Of a stretch of DNA of 64,000 bases, positions 1-64,000 are shown piece after piece (the stretch's first letter is position 1; each line of letters starts with the position of its first letter). Source of the stretch: Hermatobates lingyangjiaoensis. Lineage: Eukaryota > Arthropoda > Insecta > Hemiptera > Hermatobatidae. Location of the stretch: positions 2,498,501-2,562,500 of the forward strand of contig JAPFBL010000049.1 of the NCBI GenBank assembly GCA_026182355.1, in the 5' to 3' direction. The translations under genes and the position numbers were made by a program. Below the pieces are notes generated by a model. It was given only the letters and a program-made list of their open reading frames with translations. It made no database searches and had not been told where the DNA came from.

Positions 1-310
1 ATTTTCCACAAAAGTGGCCCTCGTGGTGAAAATGAATGAATTCATGGGGGCAATTATGAATAATGGGAAAGTCACTTTTTTTTTGTCAAAATGTGTTTTT
101 AGACATTTTCTTTCTCCTAAACTGCTAAATCTTAAAATTTTGGCACTATCATGAAAGCGTCAAAAGCAATAACCGAACCAATCCTCAGATTTTTAAAGCT
201 ACTGATTTTTTTTTTTTAGTAGAATGTAAAAATTTTGACTTATGGTTCAATCTGAAAGCTTGTGAGGAGAAAACAAGCCATGCTGTTCAGTTTCAAAGGA
301 AATTATATCC
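1..310 (-). repeat. R1-family fragment (anonymous dispersed repeat)
   Basis: Carries the R1 markers in reverse order: the gggaaagtcacttttt box, the tttctcctaaactg box and the gacttatggttcaatctgaaagcttgtga box. The same boxes occur at 1850-2440, 16840-17420, 35020-35665, 46780-47215, 57900-58345 and 61640-62165. Confidence 0.7.
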
Positions 311-1849
311 AGAAATAAAGCATTATGTAGGGGGATGGGTTGAGGTATTATTTTATCAAACTTTGACGAGGACCACATTAAAAAATAAATTAATAAGTAA
401 GTTCGAATTAATAAGGTAGCGTCGTAGACTTGAGCACAGGCATGGTATGCAATTTTAGACCAATCCACTCAAGCTGGTTGAGTGCAAAGCCTATACAAAA
501 CAGACGGTTGGAGAGATCGCTATAATAGCCCAGTCCCCGTTATGACTTATTTATTCAAATTAACAATTAAAATTTTAATTCGCAATTAAAATTTATAAAA
601 TTAAAAATTTACAATTGTTAGTAATTATAGTACACAATAAATTAAAAGTAATTGTTATATGAATAAAAAGTAAACGTCATGTCTCATCTTAACAGTTAAA
701 CTTTAGTTACATTTTCATAAATTCTAACAATTATAGTAACTCGATTTGTAAAACCTATTGCACCTCGCGGGCCACATTTGGCCCGAGGGCCAATGAGTTT
801 GACACCTCTGTTCTAGATGATTAACACTTATCCTCACCATTAGTTAATTGGTTGGTTGGTAATTGGTAGAAAACAAGGACAACTTGTATACAAATGAGCT
901 ATTTACATGAAAAATATCGTATATGAAGAGATTTTACAATAATATGTGCTTACTCTGTAAGATCACAGTACTATACCATAAATAAATTGATGTGGTTGAT
1001 AGTATTTGAAATAAATCTGATATTTAATCATGCAATAGTTAACTGAATAGGTTATAAAATAGTAAGAAGTTATAAAATACATGGATATAAATATAGGTTA
1101 GCACTTTGAAAACTCCCAGTGACTGGAAAATGGACGTGAAATCGCCCCGAAATCATTCGAGGTGGAAGAAAATTGCATGGAAAGTTGTACATTCTTGTTT
1201 AATATTTACTCACAACCTTCGTGACAGAAGGTTACGAATAATAGATTCCTTCGTATAATAGATTACGTTGAATTATATCTAAAATCAACTTGGTCAAAGC
1301 CACGGGTGACATATATAATTTTACGAGTCAGTGAAATGTAATTAAGAAATGGCTAATTTAATGACTCAGGTATTGATTGCATGCTAGAAAGAGACACGTG
1401 AGACAGTTACTCTTGAATATGGACAGAGATGAAACTGGTCATGTTATTATCCTAATTAATGAATTATTTCAGTTAATAATTGTTCATTGATCATCGTTCT
1501 AATTTTAAAAAAATATTATTTTTAATACATTCTTTTATTGACTGAACTTTGAGGTTTCTAATAAAATTAGAATAAATTAATCCAATATCTGGCTAGATAT
1601 TGTTTTTTTTTTTTGTTACATGTCCTTTTGGAGTAATGCAAAATTGATGAAATCATTATAATAAATTACTCATATAAATACAATACTAAATGCAAGTCAA
1701 AAAGACTAGAAGAACGAAAAAAAATATTGTTGCCCTATAGTCAACTTTACTGTACATAAATACAATAACAAACTCGTTGACAAGCAATTGAGTTAGTTTT
1801 TTTTAATGTGGCTATAGTGAAGATGTAACAGCCCATTCTTATTAATGTA
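311..1849. other. AT-rich flank; possible hAT-like terminus near 756-812
   Basis: No gene found. The stretch 756-812 ends in gagtttgacacctctg and holds paired gggccacattt/ggcccgagggcc; on the minus strand this reads CAGAGGTGTCAAACTC, a common hAT terminus. I could not place the partner end. The rest is plain AT-rich DNA. Confidence 0.35.
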
Positions 1850-2440
1850 ATTAAAAAAAAAAATCTTAACTCATTCTCACATAAGGTGATATTTTTTAGT
1901 ATAATTTCATTTTGATCTTTTAAAGGTATGGCTGGTCTCCTGATCAGAAGCTTTCAGATTCAATCATACGTCAAAATTATTACATAATATTGAAAAAAAA
2001 ACTTGTTGGTTGCTTTAAAAGTTTGAGGATTTGTTTAATTTATTGCTATTGAGATTTTATGATGTTATCTAGAAAACACTCTAGAGTTAATAGTTTAGGA
2101 GAAGAACTCAACAATTTTACATTTTATTGAGGAAAATCCTTTCAGTTGTTTTGAAAATCTGCAATAACTCTATAGTATGTATTGAAATCAGAAAAATCAA
2201 TATGTCGAAAAACACATTTTGGCTAAAAAAGTGACTTTCCCATCATGCAATATTGCCTCCAAACAATAGCGCACATCTACGCTATATGTCCCATTTTTAT
2301 GTAAAATATTAATTAGATCCATCAAACGGTGTAAACGTCAAAAAGGAACTTCAAAGACCTCAAAACATGTAAATCCGTCAAAATATCGAGATCAGTTTTT
2401 TTCATGATCACTATGCTAAACTTATAGTAAAGTAAGAATA
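1850..2440 (+). repeat. R1-family fragment
   Basis: Forward-orientation R1 copy with the actcattctcacataaggt, gctttcagattcaatc and aaaagtgactttccca boxes, ending in the terminal motif gatcactatgctaaacttat agtaaag near 2405-2432. It lacks the (CA)n tract seen in the 35-kb copy. Confidence 0.7.
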
Positions 2441-2711
2441 GTACTTGTGTTAATATGAAATATGATAAAGTACTTGTCCTATGATACTATTGCTCAAAAA
2501 CAGGAAGTGAATTTAGACACAGTGGGTTATATAACCTACAAATTTCATTAAAATGTATCAAACAAAAATAAATTGTAAACTGATTAGAAAATGTTAGATA
2601 CATACGTGCCCCCCCTCATCCAGACATTATTGTAAAAATATCAAAATATACCTTGGGGAACTGATCTACTCAAATTTGTAGGTCAGTCCAAATATCACTA
2701 TACTTTACTTA

Positions 2712-3563
2712 CGAGGTGTATAAATAAAGTAGTGAGACTGGCAACGTCGCTTTCGATCTGGCAACGCTGAGACGCGTGGCCTTGAGTACTAGGTGCACGT
2801 TTTATTACTTCCGATTTTGATTTTAACTCGCCACAGTCATTTGTTTGTCCGTAGCGTTGGTTTTCGTAAATGATTTTTATTAGCGTTTTAAAAAAAGTGA
2901 CCTTTTGGTTGCTTTAAAGTTTGAAAATTTTTTTCATGACTTGAATTTTATGCAACCGTTACTTTGAAAAACTTCAGGAGGCCTTTGGAGAACGTTTATC
3001 AAATACAGGTTTTTCGGTGGTTTAAGAATTTTCAGTGTTTGAAGAGTCGATTGAAAGATAACTACGTAGCGGAAGCTAAATGTCAAAAACACATAATGAA
3101 AAAATACTTTACGGAACCTTTGCGTTCAGATTGCCGCTTAACAATCGGCACATCGGATAGTTCATTTTTATTCACACTCGTTCATTAGATTTATCAATGG
3201 ATTGGAGATGAGAAAAATTTGTCAAAAGTCAAAATTAAAATCCGAAAACGAGATTTTGCCTTAAACATTCCTATTGCTACACAGCCTCGTTATTCACCAG
3301 ACTTGACTTGACTTTTTAACTTCGAAGATTGAAAAATTCCTCAATGGGAACTCATTTCGGGACCTACAAAACATGAAATTGCTGAAATGGGTATATGAAG
3401 GCAATTTCATAACGAGTTCCAAAAATGCTACAATGATTGAAAGACCGTCTCCAGCTGTGTGGCTTCCAAGCCAACTATTTTGAAGGTGACAATATCACAT
3501 TGTAATTACCTTGGAATAAATCTACAAAAAAAATCAGTCTCACTACTATATCACTTACTTCCT
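2712..3563 (+). mobile_element. Internally deleted mariner, copy 1 (decayed)
   Basis: The left terminal inverted repeat begins cgaggtgtataaataaagta right after a TA; the right end (agtctcactacta...) is eroded, so 3563 is approximate. Transposase remnants in several frames include the helix-turn-helix part (VFRWFK) and a YSPDL remnant, which marks the third catalytic Asp. The first two catalytic Asp are gone with an internal deletion shared with the copy at 22061-23000. It sits about 200 bp beyond the ATPase poly(A) signal. Confidence 0.85.
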
Positions 3564-3756
3564 TATATTAAATACTTGTGGCACAGGACATCCCGAAAAC
3601 ATTGCTTTGGGAATAAGCATCCTCACTAACAAAAATTAAATAATACAACATTCAACATGTCAATTCAAAAGAATTATATATTTACAACACATAGTTTTTT
3701 CTCAATAAATAATAAACAATAAGTGCAAATTTTCTTTAATAATGTAAATATCATTA

Positions 3757-3762
3757 TTTATT
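3757..3762 (-). terminator. Polyadenylation signal of the P5B ATPase
   Basis: AATAAA on the minus strand 60 bp after the stop codon, in AT-rich sequence. Other near-matches are around; this is the first canonical one. Confidence 0.6.
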
Positions 3763-3821
3763 TTAATATGTTTTAAACTATAAATATATATTTTAAATGT
3801 TTTCACAAAAATATATTACAT

Positions 3822-58650
<54,829 letters not shown>

Positions 58651-61630
58651 TCTCGTGGGTCACATACATATTATATTTTAATGTATTCTGTTCAAGGTGA
58701 AAAGTACCTGAGTGAACTTATCAATAATGAAACAGTTAAGTTTATTCATTTCATTAATCTAATAGTTATTTAAAATTATAAATATTATATATTTTCCTTA
58801 CATCAACGTGTGTGATTTAAAAGTATGGTTATTTTTGTTGTTCTTTCTTTGTTTTATGTATATTGCATAGAGATTTATACATTTTTGTTTTGTACATATA
58901 AAAATATGTTATTTATTTTAAAACATTTGTACTGTATAAAACTGAAATGATAACTGTAATTTGAATACGGAACAGTTGAACGATAGACTTACTGATTTGG
59001 AGGTTACCCACATCAGAAAAACAAATATTATACATTTATAAATAACAGCTGTTCTGCCCAGCTTAGCTCGGATAGATTAGTTTTATATTTTTCAATGGCT
59101 AATTAATTAATACAATTTTCAATTAATCCAAATAATACAAAAGTATTATTATTCCTTCACTGTGAGGTTAGCCTTTAAATTTACCTTACACCTTCACAGA
59201 GTCAACTTGAAATATGTGAAATATTTACATATGAAATATGTAAAATTTCATCAAGGTAAACGAAACCATTTATAAATTCATAGCAAACAGACAGATATGC
59301 AGAGAATTTTATATATATCGATGATATTTAGTTTACAAATATGTATTATATATTATCCTAACTACATTACACATCTTTCAGGTTCAAATCAAACTTTTAA
59401 TGTCGACGTTTCGATATTATTTATAATTTTGTTTATAGACCCAAAATATAAAAAAATAAGAAATTATTAAAAAATCATCACTGTATACAATTTAACGTGC
59501 ATTATTTGCATTATAATTACTTGTTTCAATTTGTTATGTTTATTTCTTTAAAAACAATGTAATTGTCTGAATCTTTGTTATATGGTTATTACTTTACTTT
59601 TTAATAATTTCTTATTTTCCTCCATTTTGTAGATATAAATGCAAATTTGCAACTTGTCATTATTTTTGCTTACTTTCTGCTGTACCTTGTTCAAATTTTT
59701 ACAGTAAATCTACCGTCGCTGAATAAATTCTCTACGTACAGCTTTACAGTACTTCAGTACAGATAGACCCTCAAGTATTAAAAAAGAAACTTCAAGTTAA
59801 ATATTGAATTAATTTGGTAATAGGCCATACTTTGTTCACGTCTGTTGCACAACGTAAAGTACCTACTTGAAAATCTTTATACCAGATGATCTTGATATTG
59901 ACCAAATTTAGAATTGCTATTGAATCAACCAAATTGCGTGATATTTTCGGGGCAGATGATTATTCGTCATATCCATTGTTTGGATTTGACAATTATTCAA
60001 TTGAATTTATTATTGACAATAATAAATTCAATTATTATTAAGTTCAATAATAATTAAACGTAAGTTAATACACTCCTGACACAAAACATACTTAAGAAAA
60101 ACTACTTACATTTCTATTTCAGTGAAAGAGTTTGAAGCACTAAATAAACCAAATGAGAAAATGAGTTATTAATTAATTACTTATTTGAATTTCAACCCCC
60201 TGAAAGATTACCTACAAACACACACATGAACATAGTAAACTTGAACACATACTTTTCAACAAAAATGTGTCCAAATAAATTAGTGATAAATGAAAAATGG
60301 TTCTGTATTCTTTTCATTCTTTTTTCCATTAAATGCATTACAGAATGCACTTAAGAAAATATTATACACTTTTGTAAATGCTGTTTAAAACTATTCTCCC
60401 TTTAACATTGGATTTTTTTCCATATCTCCTTGGAGGTACTATAGATAAAGTTCATTGTTTACAGCTATTTTTTTTATTTCATATTTTTAATTAGTCTAAT
60501 AATTAAGATTAGAAAGTTTAGATTGTAACTTTTTCATACAAATAGTGCCATCCTCAGTAAGTCTTAAAAACATGCAGAGAAAGACCAACATATTGTACAA
60601 ATAACAGTATTACTTATTAACAGAAGTAAGTATCTTCAGGTCTTGTTCAAAGAAATTGTGATGGAGAGCAGGGTAACCACCAAACGTCGCTCTAACAAAT
60701 GTTTAATCTACTCTTAAAATGGAAGGGAAATCGATCAACCTCATATATCCTAAGCTCACCAAGCTTCCTCTGTAGATATCTACAAGGACATTTGAAGAAT
60801 TATCTAAAAATTGTATTTGTCTAAGAGTAAATTTATTTATTAAAGAAAAAAGTTTACTTTAAACCATTAGCACCCTGGGTAGAGTTTTACTGGTTCATTT
60901 TTGAGGGCTACTCTGAGGCACCCTTGAGGTGTGGATTGGTTTCTGTGGATAGATTCTTATAGGGGTATAACTGACACCATATATACAACAAAATATATAT
61001 TTTCCAGAAAATAACAAACAAAACAATTCTTATTAAACCATACTACAGCCTTTATCAAAGCTATCTAGCTCAACATGGTAATCCTCTGTTATCAGAAATT
61101 TCCGTAATTAAGTACTCAGAACACATAAAAAATCCATAAATAATACTTCATCATTCAAGCGTTGGCTTAAATGGTAAATGCTCCAGTGATGGAAAGAGGT
61201 ACTCTTCAGAGATCAAAAAGGGTTAAACTAACTGAAAGAATTTATTAAGAAATAGTTACAGTAATCTGATTATTGATTTTACCATTTTTTTTTAAAAAAT
61301 TTTGAAAGTTTAAATTATGTTACAGAGAAAAATACTAAAATAAATGTAGTAGGCAATCAACTGTCTAATAGATTAAGTGGTTCCAGATTTTTTCTAGAGT
61401 CATTTGTATTTTTGAATTGAAGTCGAGTTTCACATTTTTTGAGCACTGACTGTTCCAATAGTCTAAAATTATTGAATTTTGTGTCTTAACTTAATAACTT
61501 TAGATATTGGAATAGAAAATCTTCAATTTCTTAGTTCAGGTAGTTTAGCTTAAAACTAATACTAGAGGATTTTACAAAATGAACTATAATAAATACTCTT
61601 TTCTTTAAAGAAATATCGCCCAAAAATAAT
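58651..61630. other. Upstream flank, no gene seen
   Basis: AT-rich. 59385-59425 holds a fragment of the caggttcaaatc...gtcgacgtttcg inverted-repeat family. The promoter of the ATPase should lie here or just above 58650, but no core element can be supported. Confidence 0.5.
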
Positions 61631-61639
61631 ATATCCTTC

Positions 61640-62165
61640 TGTTAAATGTTATTTTGTTCTTTAATTTCACAATGATCCATCAGCGTTAAGTGTCGTATTT
61701 ACAAGCCTGTAGATTCAATCAAAAGCCAAAATATTGATATTTTTACGTAAAAATTAAACTTTTCATTCATCAGGAAATGCTGAAATATTTCTCAGTTTAT
61801 TCAGATGTTATTCCTATAATAACTAATAACTGTTTCGAATCAGTACTTTGAGAGAAAAAAAACAGTGCTTACAACACATTATGAATAATAAATTAGACTT
61901 TTAATGAAGGAATATTTTTAAAAAACCATACAGCTCAATTACACTATAAGGGTTAATATCTGAATGATCGATAAATGGTGTAACCTGAAGCTATTTACAC
62001 TTTTGAACTCTTTTGGATACACACTCAATCACAGGCACAAAAAGTCATCAAAATAAATTTAAAAATATACTCATGGGGCCTCAAAACCTGTAAGTCTGTT
62101 TAAATTTAGAAATCTAATGTTTTCATAATTACTATACTTACTTAATTTATAGTAAAATACATACA
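61640..62165 (+). repeat. R1-family fragment, old
   Basis: Diverged boxes (caagcctgtagattcaatca, gatacacactcaatcacagg) and terminus attactatacttacttaatt tatagtaaaat. Confidence 0.55.
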
Positions 62166-63360
62166 GACAAGTTGGTGCTACGCATATTGAAGTAGCACAG
62201 ACAAGTTTTTACTTTACCCTAAGTGTAGAAATCATGAAAAATTCACTACCAATATATGGACGGAGTTGCACATCTAAGGCCATTTTTAAAATTAGATGTT
62301 AGATATAACTATGTATGGATGTTTGTGTATTCAAATATTGTGGACGCACTACAGGTCACACCATCTGATGGACTGACTGAATACCCTAAAATAGCCCATA
62401 AAATTTAGATGACTGCTGCAGATTTTGTCAATATTGCATCATGGTAAATTTGTTCAAATTCTGTTTTTAACTCCATTTATTATTTCCTGAACTAATACAC
62501 ACTACTAATGAGTTGTCATGTAGTTACAAATGAATTATATGTTACAATCATAATGCAATTGAACAATGGATACAAATTAAACAATTAAGTTTATTTCAAA
62601 TGAGTTTTATATGCTTATTACAGTAAAGTTTAGTGTAACCTACAACAAATTTCAATATAAGCTATAAATATTATTTTAATTAATTATGGATTATAAGAAT
62701 ATACAGTTCATTATTATGATAATAAAATATATATATTTCGTAATTTTTCGTTTTTAATAAATCCATTTATTAGTAAAAGAAATATAATAAAAAGAAGGTA
62801 AATTTTAAACTTTTGAGTCTGTAAAAATTAGCTATTTGTTAATTCACAACATTTCAGAATGTAACAGGTTCATTACAGCCTACCTCCTTATTATTGTCTT
62901 CCCAAATAAAATGTCGCAATATATGACAGTCATGGGAAAAAAATTCATGGAATACAATAATTTTTATCTGGTGGTGCAATTTATGGTTATACGCCTAACT
63001 GATGAGCGAGTGAAAGAAAGAAACGCAGGTTTAACTAATCCAAAATTTTATTTTTGACATTACAGAGGTATGATTTTCTTGAGTACAATTAAGTTCTAAT
63101 GCTTTACTTTCATGTTTTAAGAAGCCTATTATTACAGGATTAACATATCGTTTTTACCTGATGAATACCACTCATCAGAAAGAAGATTAATGAATGTAAT
63201 TTAATCAAAAAGCTTTTATAAACCTACATAAACCTTGAAGCAACTGTATCGATCTGGTTGAACGAACTATGTTGTCAAATAAAACATGGAATACCTGAAC
63301 TTAGATAATGACTGACAAAAAATGAATGCCATTTTTAACACCTTTAAAAGTATTAAAAAT
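62166..63360. other. Upstream flank, no gene seen
   Basis: One R1-like terminus at 62620-62650 (acagtaaagtttagtgtaac). A 73-codon frame at 62836-63057 has no recognisable domain. Confidence 0.5.
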
Positions 63361-63364
63361 TTTA

Positions 63365-63836
63365 AGAACTATGTCTCTACACAAAAAAATTAATAAAAAT
63401 CTAACAACGCGTTTCGAACACTTAGTGTTCTTCTTCGGGTTGACATCTAAAAAATATACATAACATAACAGAGCTTTAAGAACATGAGAGTGAATTATTT
63501 GAAATTGAATACAATATATGAATGAACTGTTGAGGTTTTTTCACAAGGGAATTAGTATGAAGTTAAGTTATTTTTCATTCTAATTCCCTTGTTAAAAACC
63601 TAACTGAAAGTCAGGTTTTGGTTAACCTGAAATTAAGTCTTTTTCATACTAATTCCCTTGTTAAAAACCCCAATAGTTCATGCATATATTGTACTCGTAT
63701 TCAATTTCAAATTAATTCACTGTGATGTTCTTAAAGCTCACAGATATGTAAATTTTTCAGACGCCAACCTGTAGAAGAACACTAAGTGTTCGAAACAAGT
63801 TGTTAGTTTCGTATTAAACGTTTTGTGGAGATGTAG
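63365..63836. mobile_element. PLE-type inverted pair with hammerhead-like motifs (family E)
   Basis: Arms 63365-63560 and 63640-63836 are inverse copies around a spacer that repeats ctaattcccttgttaaaaac. Each carries a hairpin GAACAC-TAA-GTGTTC followed by GAAAC: minus 63447-63402 (CAACC, CGAAGA, hairpin, GAAACGCG, TTG) and plus 63764-63807 (core CTGTAGA). Cores deviate from CUGANGA by one base each. Confidence 0.75.
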
Positions 63837-64000
63837 TTGTTGAAATCCCCAACATGAGTAAATACCACACTGTAACAGATTGCACAAGTAATGAACTTGT
63901 AAAAGTCCTCCCATGACAAGAAGAGATTCAATTTACTTGGTCCCATTCTACTAATACAAAAAGAGTATTTTCAATTGTAGCCTTTCTTTATGTAAATGTA

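Noticed and set aside
62836..63057. 73-codon plus-strand frame as a host exon
   Set aside because: No splice context, no recognisable domain and no link to the ATPase, which is on the other strand.

Overview
This window is AT-rich nuclear DNA from an arthropod, most likely an insect. The signs are a host gene with many introns, short introns of 62-84 bp beside very long ones, and a repeat fauna of mariner, Jockey LINE, Helitron, hAT, Penelope-like and Ty3/gypsy fragments. I see no bacterial operons, no genuine tRNA or rRNA genes and no CRISPR. The species cannot be fixed from the sequence.

One host gene explains almost the whole window: a P5B-type ATPase of the ATP13A2/ATP13A3 family (late-endosomal or lysosomal polyamine transporter), on the minus strand. 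I traced 21 coding exons by hand, from 57817 (N-terminal hydrophobic segment) down to the stop codon at 3822-3824. An AATAAA signal follows at 3762-3757, and a probable first coding exon lies at 58455-58650. Every exon joins the next in phase and the 21 exons encode 1108 residues, close to the family length. All diagnostic P-type motifs are present: PGDV, TGES (split over an intron), PPTLP in M4, DKTGTLT (split), KGAPE, TGDNMLTA (split), GDGANDCG and ten C-terminal-domain membrane segments. Introns range from 62 bp to 16.4 kb, and the longest has a GC-AG boundary.

The introns are full of mobile DNA. Penelope-like elements (PLEs) dominate 13-31 kb and recur at 35.8, 43.4, 48.6, 53.1-53.7, 54.7, 55-56 and 63.4-63.8 kb. 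The evidence is GIY-YIG endonuclease fragments, reverse-transcriptase fragments, recurrent ORF-start fragments running into (TA)n, hammerhead-ribozyme-like motifs, and a striking habit of lying as inverted pairs. Other elements are: two copies of the same internally deleted mariner (2712-3563 and 22061-23000, the second inside a PLE whose empty paralogous site is also in the window); a 5'-truncated Jockey LINE with target-site duplication (10430-11081); a Helitron with both termini (32494-34603) and a second Helitron 3' end (42000); a 498-bp hAT-like element with an 8-bp duplication (43719-44216); a Ty3/gypsy RT fragment (53.7-54.1 kb); a broken ORF with a phospholipase-A2-like HD motif (40.0-40.76 kb); and two anonymous dispersed families here called R1 and R2.

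Layout: 1-3.8 kb 3' flank with R1 and mariner; 3.8-21.5 kb 3' half of the ATPase with PLE-rich introns; 21.5-37.9 kb one repeat-packed intron; 37.9-58.7 kb 5' half of the gene; 58.7-64 kb upstream flank with R1 and a PLE inverted pair.
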